From Niveispirillum sp. (GTDB lineage: Bacteria; Pseudomonadota; Alphaproteobacteria; Azospirillales; Azospirillaceae), in assembly GCF_017996735.1 (NCBI RefSeq), contig NZ_JAGOGJ010000024.1:1-64000 (forward strand): a DNA stretch of 64,000 bases. The letters are read 5' to 3'. A program made the position numbers and the translations under genes. The notes under the pieces are model-generated. The model saw only the letters and a program-made list of their open reading frames with translations, was not told the DNA's origin and did no database searches. Positions 1 to 9,139 of the stretch are shown piece by piece; within the stretch, counting starts at the first letter, position 1, and the number at the start of each line of letters is the position of its first letter.

Positions 1-340
1 CAGTTATATGAGTTGCGCCTGGCCTCGGGCCGCATCATTACAAGCCTGCAGCCTGGCGGTGCTGGTGGGTTCGCGCCAGCCACTGATACGGCAGCCATCT
101 ATCTGTACCGCCGTGCTGAAGCCGGCCCTGCCGCGCCGTTGCGGGTACTGGTAGACGGCAAGCCAGCCGGTGAGCTGGGCGCGGGCCAGTACTTAGCCCT
201 CGCCTGGCGCGACCGGCGCCGCGACATGACCATCTGCGTGCAAAGCGAGCAGGAAAAGTGCCACACGTTTATGCCGCTGTTCGGGGCGGCCACGTATCTG
301 GCCTGCACGTTGGGCAGCGCCGGCACGGCCCCTGGCGGCC
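1..340 (+). pseudogene. truncated reading frame, DUF2846-like fragment, start outside window
   Basis: Frame 1 is open from the first base and looks coding for roughly 110 codons: it reads AAIYLYRR, then VLVDGKPAGEL, then QYLALAW, a pattern weakly like DUF2846-type lipoprotein domains. Near base 330 the frame turns into non-coding antisense-like sequence, while coding character continues in frame 2 as the next gene. No stop codon closes this frame where the coding signal ends, so the gene is truncated, frameshifted, or joined to its neighbour by a rearrangement. The family resemblance is a weak inference; the loss of coding character is seen directly. Confidence 0.4.
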
Positions 341-352
341 CGGCTGCGGGCC

Positions 353-2968
353 GTGCTGGAGCGTTATCGGGTGGGCGGAGCCGTGGGCCGGGTGCCGCCG
401 GGCAAGCCCCCCGTGCCCGGCGATGCCGACAGCCGGCCGCTGAAACTGGCCACTGCCACCCTGTGGTGGGAGGCGTTGTGGCCTGCCCTCTGGCGCCCGC
501 TATCGCTGCTGGGCCTGTTCCTGGCGCTCGCCTGGATGGGTCTGTTCATCCACATGTCCCCCTGGCTGCATGTGCCGCTGCTGCTGGCCATGCTTGGGGG
601 CACGGCATATCTTTTCTGGCAGGGTCTGCGGGGCCTGCGGCGGCCGACGGAGGCCGATGCCCGCCGCCGCCTGGAACGCGACAGCCATCTGGCCCACCGC
701 CCCCTGTCACAGCTTCAGGACGGCATTGCCGGCGGGGCCGGCGACCCGCTGGCCCATGCGCTGTGGCGTGCGGCGCAGGAACGCGCCCGGCAGCAGGCCC
801 GCGACCTGCGCGTCGACCTGCCCGACAGCCGCCTGCCCAGCCGCGACCCCTGGGCCCTGCGGGTGGCCGCCGCCCTGCTGATGGTGGTGGGTGCCACGGT
901 GGGCTGGGGCGATCTGGGCGGGCGCACCGCCGGCGCCCTGTTGCCCTCCCTGGGTCTGGGCGGGGTGCTGACCCCGACACGCCTGGATGCGTGGGCCACG
1001 CCGCCCGATTACACCGGTCAGCCGCCGGTCTTCCTGACCGCCAGAAAGCCCGCCGATGCCGCGGCGGATGATGGGGGGGAAAAGCTGCTGTTCCTGCCCG
1101 CTGGCACCAAGCTGGTGGTGCGGCTGGATGGTGGTTTCGGGACACCGTCGCTGGTCGCCAATGACCAGAGCGTGGATTTCGAGCCCGTGGCCGGCGGCGG
1201 TTACCAGGTGGAACTGGCCCTGACCAGCGGTGAGGATGTGTCGGTACGGCAATTTGGGCGCGAGGTGGCGTCCTGGCCCATCCGGCTGGTGCCGGATCAG
1301 CCACCGGGCATCGCCTTCCGCACCCCGCCCAGCGCCACCGAACGCAACGCCCTGCGCATTGATTATACCGGCGCTGATGATTACGGCATCCATTCGGTGA
1401 CGGCCACCATCACGCTGGCCACCGATCTGCCCGGCGCCATCGACCGTACGCCCATCGACCTGACCCTGCCCGTGCCGTCGAAAAACAAGCGGGAGATCAC
1501 GGGTACGGGCTACAACGACCTGACCGGCCATCCCTGGGCCGGCATGCCGGTCAGCATCCGCCTGCGCGCCACCGATGGCGCCGGGCAGGTGTCGCAGAGT
1601 GCGGAACAGGCGATAGCCCTGCCCGAACGGCATTTCAACCATCCCGTGGCCCGCGCCATCATCGAGCAGCGCAAGACCCTGATCCTGATGGGCGACGGTG
1701 TCCGGCCGCTGGTGGGCCGTGCCCTGCATGACCTGTCGGTCAATCTGGACGGTTATGGCGGTGACCCGCTGGCCTTCCTGGCGCTGCGCAGCGCCGTGGG
1801 CCGGCTGATGCGCAATGCCGGGCCGGACACGGTGCCCAGCACCATCGCCATGTTGTGGGATGTCGCGCTGCGGATCGAGGATGGGAACCTGTCCCTGGCC
1901 GAGCGGGAGTTGCGCGACGCGCAGAAGGCGCTGATGGATGCGCTGGACAGTAACGCCCCGGCCGAAGAGGTCGACCGGGCCATGCAGCATCTGGAACAGG
2001 CCATGAAGGAATTCATGGATGCCCTGTCCCAGCAGGAGGCGCAGCAGCAGCCGGCCCAGGCTCAGCCGCAGGACCAGGGCCCCGCCGACCCCGACGCACA
2101 ATCCATGACGCGGGACGAGGTGGAAGATATGGTTCGCCAGATGCGCGATCTGGCCCAGTCCGGCAACCACGAGGCCGCGCGCCAGATGCTGTCGCAGCTT
2201 CAGCAACTTATGGAGAATTTGCAGAACGGCCAGCCGCAGCAGCAACAGAGCCAACAGGCCAACCAGAAGGGCGAGGCCCTATCCGAACTGACCCAGAAGC
2301 TGCGCGCGTTGCAAAAGCAGCAGCAGCAATTGATGGATGAGACCTTCAGCCAGCAGCAGCAACAGTTCGATCAGGCCGAGGAACTGCCGCAGAATCAGTT
2401 GCCCGGCCTGGGCATGCCCAACCGTCAGGGCCGTGGCCCCGGCAATGACCGGCCACAGCAGCAAGGCCCGTCGGCACAGCAGAATGGCGCCATGGCCGGC
2501 AAGCAGGACGATCTGCGCGGCGAACTGGGCGACATCATGCGCCGGCTGGGGGAGATCGGCGGCGAAATCCCCCGCCCCCTGGGCCGGGCCGAACGCGCCA
2601 TGAAGGACGCGGCCGAGGCGCTGCGCAGCGGCGCCCCGGATCAGGCCGTGGCATCGCAGGGCGAGGCGCTGGAACAATTGCAGCAGACCATGAAGTCGAT
2701 GCAGGAACAGATGGCCCGGTCCAACCCCGGACAGGCGGGGGGCCAGCGCACCCCGACCGGCCGGCAGCAGGGCCGCGACCCGCTGGGCCGCCCCCTGCCC
2801 GGCTCCGGCACGCTGAACGGGGAGGAGGTGAAGATCCCCGCCGAAGCCGACATGCAGCGCGCCCGCGAAATCCTGGAGGAACTGCGCCGCCGCGCCTCCG
2901 AACAGAACCGCCCCAAGGCCGAGCGCGACTACATCGACCGGCTGCTGGACCGGTTCAAGCGGTATTGA
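353..2968 (+). CDS. TIGR02302 (DUF4175) family membrane protein
   Basis: About 870 residues, the usual size of this alphaproteobacterial family, whose function is not established. Two hydrophobic segments lie near residues 45-90 and a third near 165-190. A large periplasmic-type region follows, then a Gln-rich low-complexity stretch (about 565-735), then the conserved basic C-terminus ending in DYIDRLLDRFKRY. The start is uncertain. GTG at 353 gives the longest frame, but GGAG at 358-361 sits nine bases before GTG 371, which may be the real start. The N-terminus directly abuts a broken frame, so it may have been altered by the same event. Confidence 0.8.
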   Translation: MLERYRVGGAVGRVPPGKPPVPGDADSRPLKLATATLWWEALWPALWRPLSLLGLFLALAWMGLFIHMSPWLHVPLLLAMLGGTAYLFWQGLRGLRRPTEADARRRLERDSHLAHRPLSQLQDGIAGGAGDPLAHALWRAAQERARQQARDLRVDLPDSRLPSRDPWALRVAAALLMVVGATVGWGDLGGRTAGALLPSLGLGGVLTPTRLDAWATPPDYTGQPPVFLTARKPADAAADDGGEKLLFLPAGTKLVVRLDGGFGTPSLVANDQSVDFEPVAGGGYQVELALTSGEDVSVRQFGREVASWPIRLVPDQPPGIAFRTPPSATERNALRIDYTGADDYGIHSVTATITLATDLPGAIDRTPIDLTLPVPSKNKREITGTGYNDLTGHPWAGMPVSIRLRATDGAGQVSQSAEQAIALPERHFNHPVARAIIEQRKTLILMGDGVRPLVGRALHDLSVNLDGYGGDPLAFLALRSAVGRLMRNAGPDTVPSTIAMLWDVALRIEDGNLSLAERELRDAQKALMDALDSNAPAEEVDRAMQHLEQAMKEFMDALSQQEAQQQPAQAQPQDQGPADPDAQSMTRDEVEDMVRQMRDLAQSGNHEAARQMLSQLQQLMENLQNGQPQQQQSQQANQKGEALSELTQKLRALQKQQQQLMDETFSQQQQQFDQAEELPQNQLPGLGMPNRQGRGPGNDRPQQQGPSAQQNGAMAGKQDDLRGELGDIMRRLGEIGGEIPRPLGRAERAMKDAAEALRSGAPDQAVASQGEALEQLQQTMKSMQEQMARSNPGQAGGQRTPTGRQQGRDPLGRPLPGSGTLNGEEVKIPAEADMQRAREILEELRRRASEQNRPKAERDYIDRLLDRFKRY

Positions 2969-3000
2969 GTGCAAAGCTGCCAAGGCTATCTCACACTCTA

Positions 3001-3030
3001 CCGTCACCCCGGCGAAAGCCGGGGTGACGG
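3001..3030. repeat. perfect 13-bp inverted repeat with GAAA loop
   Basis: Two 13-base arms (CCGTCACCCCGGC and its complement) flank a GAAA tetraloop, 32 bases after the stop of the TIGR02302 gene. Such GTCACCCCGGC palindromes recur between genes in many alphaproteobacteria. No T-run follows, so this is better called a dispersed palindromic element than a classical terminator, although as RNA it would fold stably. Confidence 0.7.
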
Positions 3031-3162
3031 TCAGAGCAGCAGCGACCATAGTACCCGGACCTCCCCCGGAACGACACCGCAGCCGACATCGCCCCTCGAC
3101 ACCGCCGCGCGCTTGCGCCATGTTCCGATCCCGAGAACACAGCCGGAACGACAGGCCGCCCC

Positions 3163-6078
3163 ATGCCGAGCGACAGCGCCACCAGCACCCCCCTTCCGCC
3201 GGCCGACGGCGCCCCGCTTTATCTGGTGGACGGGTCGGGCTTCATCTTTCGTGCCTACCATGCGCTGCCGCCGCTGAACCGGCCGGACGGCACGCCGGTG
3301 AACGCCGTCATGGGTTTCACCAACATGCTGATGAGGCTGCTGGCGGAACTGAAGGCCGAGGCCGTGGCCATCATCTTCGACAGCAAGCGGCTGAATTTCC
3401 GTAATGATTTCTATCCGGACTACAAGGCCCACCGCCCCGATCCGCCGGAGGATCTGCGTCCGCAGTTCGCCATCATCCGCGAGGCGGTGGAAGCCTTCAA
3501 TCTACCCTGCATCGAGCTGGAAGGGTTTGAGGCCGACGATCTGATCGCGACCTATGCCCGTCAGGCTCGCAGCCAGGGCCGCCCCGTCACCATCGTGTCG
3601 TCCGACAAGGACCTGATGCAGCTTGTGGATGACGGCATCCGCATGCTGGACCCGATGAAGAACAGGATGATCGGCCCGGATGAGGTGTTCGAGAAGTTCG
3701 GCGTCGCCCCTGACAAGGTGGTGGATGTCCAGGCCCTGGCCGGCGACAGCGTCGACAATGTGCCCGGCGTGCCCGGCATCGGCATCAAGACGGCGGCCCA
3801 GTTGATCACCGAATATGGATCGCTGGAAGCGCTGCTGGACCGCGCGGGTGAGATCAAGCAGGCCGGCCGCCGGCAGAAGCTGCTGGAGAATGCCGATCTG
3901 GCCCGCATTTCCAAACGGCTGGTGAAGCTTGAGGAAAACGCCCCCGTCCCGGTCCCCGTGGATGAGTTGAAGGTGCGGGAACCGGATGTGAACCGGCTGC
4001 TCTCCTGGCTGGGTGTGCAGGGGTTCCGGTCGATCATCGCCAAGGTGAAGGCGGAAATCGCGGCCGACGGCACCCTGGCCGATGGGGCGGCCGTTCATGC
4101 CGCCACCGGCACCGTGTCGGAGGTCAACCGCCGCGACCTGCGCGCCGCCCTGGATGGCCGCTCCTACGCTCCTGCCGCCGCCCCGGCGGAGGTGCGGGCC
4201 GACGCCCATATCCCCCGCCCCGACACGATCGACCATGTGCTGGTCGATACGGAAGAGGCGCTGGCCGCCTGGGTGGCCGAAGGTATGGAGGCCGGTGTCG
4301 TCGCCGTCGATACGGAGACGGACGGCCTGACCCCGATGCGGGCCAAACTGGTGGGCATCTCCCTGTCCACTCGGCCGGGCCGCGCCTGCTACATCCCCGT
4401 GGCTCATATCGATCCGTCGGCGCCCCGGGAAGGGGCGGGCGGGCTTGATTTCGGCGATGGCGCACCGCCGCCCCGGCAGGTGCCGCTGAACCGCGCCCTG
4501 GAAATCCTGAAACCGCTGCTGGAACATCCTGGCGTGCTGAAGGTCGGGCACAATATCAAGTTCGACTGGCAGATGTTTGCCAAGCACGGCGTCACGGTCG
4601 CCCCCATCGATGACACGATGCTGCGCTCCTATGTCATCGGCGGCGGCCGTCATGGGCATGGCATGGATGAACTGGCGCAGCGCCATCTGGGCGTCACCAC
4701 CATTTCCTTTGACGAGGTGACGGGCACCGGCAAGAACCGCATCACCTTCGACCGGGTGCCCCTGGACAAGGCAACCGCCTATGCCGCGGAGGATGCGGAT
4801 ATCACGCTGCGCCTGTGGCATGTGCTGCGCCATGACGTGCTGGCCGACCGCATGGTGACCGTGTACGAAACCATCGAGCGGCCGCTGGTGCAGGTGGTGG
4901 CGAGGATGGAGATGGAGGGCGTGCTGGTCGATCGGCAGGTCCTGCGCGAACTGTCCAACGACTTCGCCAAGAAGATGGTGGAGTTCGAGGCCGATATCCA
5001 CAAGCTGGCGGGTCGTGAATTCAATGTCGGCAGCCCCAAGCAGTTGGGCGAAATCCTGTTCGACGAGATGAAACTGTCGGGCGGCAAGAAGTCCGCCAAG
5101 AGCGGCGCCTGGTCCACCGACAGTTCCGTGCTGGAGGAACTGGCCGATCTGGGCATTCCTATCGCGCAGAAGGTGCTGGACTGGCGGCAGTTCCAGAAGC
5201 TGAAATCCACCTATACCGACACGCTGGGCGAACAGATCAACCCCGATACGGGCCGCGTCCATACCAGCTTCGCGCTGGCCGCCACCTCCACGGGCCGCCT
5301 GTCCTCCACCGATCCCAACCTGCAGAACATCCCCATCCGCACGGAGGAAGGGCGCAAGATCCGCCGCGCCTTCGTGGCCGCCCCCGGCAACCGCATCATG
5401 TCGGTGGATTACAGCCAGATCGAACTGCGCATCGTGGCGGAAATGGCCGGCATCCCCGCCCTGCGCCAGGCCTTCCTGGAAGGCATCGACATCCATGCCA
5501 TGACGGCGTCCCAGGTGTTCAGCGTACCGCTGGCGCAGATGACGTCCGAAATCCGCCGCCGGGCCAAGGCCATCAATTTCGGCATCATCTACGGCATTTC
5601 CAGCTTCGGCCTGTCACGCCAGCTCGGCATCGCACCGGGAGAGGCCGGGGCCTTCATCAAGGCCTATTTCGAACGGTTCCCGGAGCTTCAGGCCTATATG
5701 GAAAAGACCAAGGCCGAGGCGGCGCGCGACGGCTATGTCCGCACCCTGATGGGCCGCAAATGCTGGATTCAGGGCATCCAGGAAAAGGGCGCCCGCAAGG
5801 CCTATGCGGAGCGTCAGGCCATCAACGCCCCCATCCAGGGCACGGCCGCCGACATCATCAAACGCGCCATGATCAAGATCCCCGGCGCCCTTGCCGATGC
5901 CGGCCTGAGCGCCCGCATGCTGCTTCAGGTGCATGACGAACTGCTGTTCGAAGTGCCGGAAGCGGAGGTGGAGGCAACCTCCGCCCTGGTGCGCCAGGTG
6001 ATGGAGGGGGCAGCCGATATCGGCATTCCGCTGGTGGCGGAGGCTGGCGTGGGCATGTCCTGGGCGGAGGCGCATTAA
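3163..6078 (+). CDS. polA: DNA polymerase I
   Basis: 971 residues with all three expected domains. The N-terminal 5'-3' exonuclease/FEN domain (about 15-310) opens with YLVDGSGFIFRAYHAL. The 3'-5' exonuclease domain (about 345-545) keeps the metal-binding DTE in VVAVDTETDG. The family A polymerase domain carries motif A (VDYSQIELR), motif B (RRRAKAINFGIIYG) and motif C (QVHDELL). The enzyme fills gaps and removes RNA primers in replication and repair. It is intact, so proofreading and nick translation should both work. The ATG was chosen because the FEN domain begins shortly after it; the ribosome site is weak. Confidence 0.98.
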   Translation: MPSDSATSTPLPPADGAPLYLVDGSGFIFRAYHALPPLNRPDGTPVNAVMGFTNMLMRLLAELKAEAVAIIFDSKRLNFRNDFYPDYKAHRPDPPEDLRPQFAIIREAVEAFNLPCIELEGFEADDLIATYARQARSQGRPVTIVSSDKDLMQLVDDGIRMLDPMKNRMIGPDEVFEKFGVAPDKVVDVQALAGDSVDNVPGVPGIGIKTAAQLITEYGSLEALLDRAGEIKQAGRRQKLLENADLARISKRLVKLEENAPVPVPVDELKVREPDVNRLLSWLGVQGFRSIIAKVKAEIAADGTLADGAAVHAATGTVSEVNRRDLRAALDGRSYAPAAAPAEVRADAHIPRPDTIDHVLVDTEEALAAWVAEGMEAGVVAVDTETDGLTPMRAKLVGISLSTRPGRACYIPVAHIDPSAPREGAGGLDFGDGAPPPRQVPLNRALEILKPLLEHPGVLKVGHNIKFDWQMFAKHGVTVAPIDDTMLRSYVIGGGRHGHGMDELAQRHLGVTTISFDEVTGTGKNRITFDRVPLDKATAYAAEDADITLRLWHVLRHDVLADRMVTVYETIERPLVQVVARMEMEGVLVDRQVLRELSNDFAKKMVEFEADIHKLAGREFNVGSPKQLGEILFDEMKLSGGKKSAKSGAWSTDSSVLEELADLGIPIAQKVLDWRQFQKLKSTYTDTLGEQINPDTGRVHTSFALAATSTGRLSSTDPNLQNIPIRTEEGRKIRRAFVAAPGNRIMSVDYSQIELRIVAEMAGIPALRQAFLEGIDIHAMTASQVFSVPLAQMTSEIRRRAKAINFGIIYGISSFGLSRQLGIAPGEAGAFIKAYFERFPELQAYMEKTKAEAARDGYVRTLMGRKCWIQGIQEKGARKAYAERQAINAPIQGTAADIIKRAMIKIPGALADAGLSARMLLQVHDELLFEVPEAEVEATSALVRQVMEGAADIGIPLVAEAGVGMSWAEAH

Positions 6079-6164
6079 GAGGCGGATCACAACCCATCCG
6101 TGATTTATATTCCATAACTTACTATTTTTGATATCGTTTCCCCCGATGACCAAGAGAGGGGGAA

Positions 6165-6755
6165 ATGATGGGTTTGCGCAACCGCAATGCCGATGCCGGT
6201 ACCGAACAGGGCTGCGCCGATGATCTGTCCTGGCTGGTCGGCACCTACTGGTACGTGCCGACAGACTATCTGCCGGCCATGCAGCAGGTGAACATCGCGC
6301 AGCCCCAGATCACCCAGGTCAATGACCAGACGCTCTGGTACTTCACGCAGTACAGCAACGGCTATCTGATCGGCCAATGCGCGGCCAGCATCGATGGCGG
6401 CGACTTCGAATATCAGAGCATCGTCGGATCGGTCGCACCGGATGGCAGCGTCTGCCTGTCCTTCACCCCGGTCGGCGGGATCAGCCTGCATCCGGTCCAA
6501 GGCAGCGTCTCCGTGGCCAGCTTCATCGTCGGCCAGGGCAAGCTGACGCAGCATCAGGGCCAGCCGGCCTTCCTGATGCAGATGACGGGCGGCAACGGCG
6601 CCTACAACCTGACCCACTGGGCCTATATGATGCAGACAAAGCCCGGCGACGAAAGCTGGACCACCCTGCCCGGCACCGATGGCAGCCAGAGCGTGGAAGA
6701 GGTGTTTGCGGACTGGGGACAACGGTTCAGGCATCACGCGTTACAATGCCCGTAA
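6165..6755 (+). CDS. hypothetical protein, 196 aa
   Basis: Not recognised. The protein is rich in Gln, Tyr, Trp and Gly, with alternating polar and hydrophobic residues (for example LSWLVGTYWYVPTDYL) that suggest a beta-rich fold, possibly lipocalin-like. There is no signal peptide or membrane segment. GAGGGGG lies just upstream, favouring either of the two adjacent ATG codons (6165 or 6168). The preceding 60 bases are AT-rich for this genome and may hold the promoter. Its stop codon lies inside the inverted repeat that precedes the MazF-type toxin locus. The lack of homologous motifs leaves function open. Confidence 0.7.
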   Translation: MMGLRNRNADAGTEQGCADDLSWLVGTYWYVPTDYLPAMQQVNIAQPQITQVNDQTLWYFTQYSNGYLIGQCAASIDGGDFEYQSIVGSVAPDGSVCLSFTPVGGISLHPVQGSVSVASFIVGQGKLTQHQGQPAFLMQMTGGNGAYNLTHWAYMMQTKPGDESWTTLPGTDGSQSVEEVFADWGQRFRHHALQCP

Positions 6756-6762
6756 CGCGTGA
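6734..6762. promoter_or_regulatory. inverted repeat before toxin locus, possible operator
   Basis: TCACGCGTTAC and its exact complement GTAACGCGTGA are separated by seven bases. The repeat spans the stop codon of the upstream gene and ends about 15 bases before the antitoxin-type start at 6777. Toxin-antitoxin operons are usually autoregulated at such palindromes, so an operator is plausible. A weak terminator for the upstream gene is the alternative. Confidence 0.4.
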
Positions 6763-6776
6763 CAAGGGGATCGACC

Positions 6777-6865
6777 ATGGCCAGCGCGGCGGAACGTCTG
6801 TGGCCGACGAACGCGCCGCGCTGGACTGGATCGAACAGGTCGGTGAATTCGATGAGGCGCGGTGA
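6777..6865 (+). pseudogene. broken MazE-type antitoxin gene (internal out-of-frame deletion)
   Basis: AAGGGG at 6763-6768 is followed by ATG and MASAAERL, an antitoxin-like N-terminus. The matching C-terminal part, VADERAALDWIEQVGEFDEAR and its TGA, is in a different frame. It overlaps the toxin start by 14 bases, as an antitoxin C-terminus normally does. The DNA-binding and middle region expected of a 70-80 residue antitoxin is missing, which fits an internal deletion of a length not divisible by three. Translation from the old antitoxin start would now run straight into the toxin frame, giving an N-terminally extended 140-residue protein. Confidence 0.6.
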
Positions 6866-7181
6866 CGTCGTCATGGTCGCCGCCGCCGGCGACGATGGCA
6901 AGCCGCGCCCAGCCGAGGTGGTACAGACCGACGCCCTGCCCGACAGCCACGCGTCGGTGATCATCTGCCAGATGAGCAGCGAACTGGCCGATGCCCCTGA
7001 TTTCCGGATCACCATCGACGCCGCACCGGAAAACGGCCTGCGTGAAACCTCACAGGTGATGGCGGACAAACCCGTCACGGTCCGGCGCGAGCGCATCAGC
7101 ACCATCATCGGCCGGCTGAACGCAGCCGAAATGGCCCGCGTCAATACCGCCATCGCCTTGGTGATGGGGCTGGCGGACTAG
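6852..7181 (+). CDS. MazF/PemK-type toxin (endoribonuclease family)
   Basis: 109 residues beginning MRRGDVVMV, then GKPRPAEVVQTD, then FRITI, then NGLRETSQVMADKPVTV and the closing IGRLNAAEMARVN. This is the complete ordered signature of the MazF/PemK/CcdB-like fold, and family members are mostly mRNA interferases. Length is normal for the family and no stop or frameshift interrupts it. The start overlaps the end of a damaged antitoxin gene, so the toxin may be inactive, weakly expressed, or neutralised from elsewhere. It is convergent with dxs, 19 bases away. Confidence 0.85.
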   Translation: MRRGDVVMVAAAGDDGKPRPAEVVQTDALPDSHASVIICQMSSELADAPDFRITIDAAPENGLRETSQVMADKPVTVRRERISTIIGRLNAAEMARVNTAIALVMGLAD

Positions 7182-7200
7182 CAGCCCCGCGGCGGCGTCC

Positions 7201-9117
7201 TCACGCACCCACCGCCGCCTTCGCCTCCACGCCCAGCGCCTTCAGCGCCGTGTTGACAATGTCACGGGCCTGCAGCCCGGCCTGTTCATACTGCTTCACC
7301 GGGCTGTCATGGTCCTGGTAGGTGTCGGGCAGCACCATGGGGCGGACCTTGCAGCCGATATCCAGCAGGCCTTCCACTGCCAGATGGTGCAACACATGGC
7401 TGCCGAAGCCGCCGATGCTGCCTTCCTCAATGGTGATCAGTACCTCGTGCCCACGCACCAGCCGCTCGACCAGTTCCATATCGATGGGCTTGGCAAAGCG
7501 GGCGTCGGCGACGGTCGTGGACAGGCCCAGGGCCGCCAGATCTTCGGCCGCCTTCTGCGCTTCGGCCAGACGGGCACCCAGCGACAGGATGGCAACCTTC
7601 GAGCCTTCGCGGATAACGCGGCCCTTGCCGATGGGCAGGGGCACGCCCTGTTCCGGCATCTCCACGCCCACACCCTCGCCGCGCGGATAACGGACCGCGA
7701 TGGGGCCGGCATCGTGGGCGGCACAGGTAGCCACCATATGGACCAGTTCGGCCTCGTCCGCCGCCGCCATCACCACCATGTTGGGCAGGCAGGCCAGATA
7801 GGCCACGTCAAACGCCCCCGCATGGGTGGCGCCGTCGGCCCCCACCAGACCGGCGCGGTCGATGGCGAAGCGGACAGGCAGGTTCTGCAACGCCACATCA
7901 TGGACCAACTGGTCATAGCCGCGCTGCAGGAAGGTGGAATAGATGGCGCAGAACGGCTTGAACCCCTCGGTCGCCATGCCGGCGGCAAAGGTCACCGCAT
8001 GCTGTTCGGCGATGGCCACGTCAAAGCTGCGCTTGGGGAATTTCTGCTCGAACAGGTCCAGACCGGTGCCCGACGGCATGGCGGCCGTGATGGCGACGAT
8101 CTTTTCGTCCTTCTCGGCTTCCTTGATCAGGCTGTCGGCAAAGACGCGGGTATAGGAGGGAGCATTGGCCTTGGGCTTGGCCTGGGTACCGGTGATGACG
8201 TCGAACTTGCCCACCGCATGCAGCTTGTCGGCCGATGCCTCCGCCGGGGCATAGCCCTTGCCCTTCTGGGTGACGACATGCACCAGAACGGGGCCGCCGC
8301 GCGGATCGTCGCGCACATTTTCCAGCACGGGCAGCAGATGGTCCAGATTATGCCCGTCGATGGGACCGACATAATAGAAGCCCAGTTCCTCGAACAGGGT
8401 GCCGCCGGTCACCATGCCGCGCGCATATTCCTCCGCCCGCCGCGCGGCGTTCAGCAGCGGGCGCGGCAGATGTTCGGCCACCTGTTTGGAGAAATCACGG
8501 AAGCCGCGATAGGACTTGGAAGAGATCAGGCGTGACAGATAACCCGACAGGGCGCCCACGGGCGGGGCGATCGACATGTCATTATCGTTCAGGATGACGA
8601 CCAGACGCGACTGCAAGGCGCCGGCATTGTTCATCGCCTCATAGGCCATGCCGGCCGACAGGGCGCCGTCGCCGATGACGGCCACCACATTGTTGGTCTT
8701 GCCGGCCAGATCGCGGGCAACCGCCATGCCCAGCCCGGCGGAAATGGAGGTGGAGCTGTGGGCCGTGCCGAACGGGTCGTACTCGCTCTCCGACCGTTTG
8801 GTGAAGCCCGACAGGCCGCCGCCCATGCGCAGGGTGCGAATCCGGTCGCGCCGCCCGGTCAGGATCTTGTGCGGATAGGCCTGATGCCCCACATCCCAGA
8901 TCAGCCGGTCGGACGGCGTGTCAAAGCAGTAATGGATGGCGACGGTCAGCTCCACGACACCCAGGCCGGCGCCCAGATGGCCGCCCGTCACGGATACCGC
9001 GTCGATGGTTTCCTGGCGCAGCTCATCGGCCAACTGGCGTAGCTGCGTGGGCTGCAAACGCCGCAGATCGGCGGGGATCTTGACCTGGTCCAGCAACGGC
9101 GTCTTCGACTGGGACAT
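7201..9117 (-). CDS. dxs: 1-deoxy-D-xylulose-5-phosphate synthase
   Basis: 638 residues. It condenses pyruvate and glyceraldehyde 3-phosphate, using thiamine diphosphate, in the first step of the MEP isoprenoid pathway. The thiamine-binding [18 protein letters not shown] segment, [15 protein letters not shown] near the N-terminus and the transketolase-type central and C-terminal domains ([15 protein letters not shown]) are all present. The start at MSQSKTPLL is supported by GAGGTAGG just upstream; a longer frame exists but is not coding-like. It is the last gene of a cluster with ispA and xseB, 22 bases after ispA, so synthesis of C5 units and their condensation are probably co-transcribed. 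Confidence 0.97.
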   Translation of the reverse strand: MSQSKTPLLDQVKIPADLRRLQPTQLRQLADELRQETIDAVSVTGGHLGAGLGVVELTVAIHYCFDTPSDRLIWDVGHQAYPHKILTGRRDRIRTLRMGGGLSGFTKRSESEYDPFGTAHSSTSISAGLGMAVARDLAGKTNNVVAVIGDGALSAGMAYEAMNNAGALQSRLVVILNDNDMSIAPPVGALSGYLSRLISSKSYRGFRDFSKQVAEHLPRPLLNAARRAEEYARGMVTGGTLFEELGFYYVGPIDGHNLDHLLPVLENVRDDPRGGPVLVHVVTQKGKGYAPAEASADKLHAVGKFDVITGTQAKPKANAPSYTRVFADSLIKEAEKDEKIVAITAAMPSGTGLDLFEQKFPKRSFDVAIAEQHAVTFAAGMATEGFKPFCAIYSTFLQRGYDQLVHDVALQNLPVRFAIDRAGLVGADGATHAGAFDVAYLACLPNMVVMAAADEAELVHMVATCAAHDAGPIAVRYPRGEGVGVEMPEQGVPLPIGKGRVIREGSKVAILSLGARLAEAQKAAEDLAALGLSTTVADARFAKPIDMELVERLVRGHEVLITIEEGSIGGFGSHVLHHLAVEGLLDIGCKVRPMVLPDTYQDHDSPVKQYEQAGLQARDIVNTALKALGVEAKAAVGA

Positions 9118-9139
9118 TGTCCCTACCTCTTTGTTGTTC

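Noticed and set aside
2040..2470. Repeated CAG-rich stretch in the TIGR02302 gene, considered as a repeat array or CRISPR-like element
   Set aside because: It encodes a Gln-rich low-complexity protein segment in frame, with no regular spacer-repeat periodicity.
3502..5496. 664-codon open frame opposite polA
   Set aside because: Long stop-free antisense frames are expected at this GC content. The translation is low-complexity and polA is unambiguous.
6377..6865. 162-codon plus-strand frame overlapping the hypothetical gene
   Set aside because: Only its last 20-odd codons, the antitoxin C-terminus, look coding. The rest is a shadow of the 196-residue gene.
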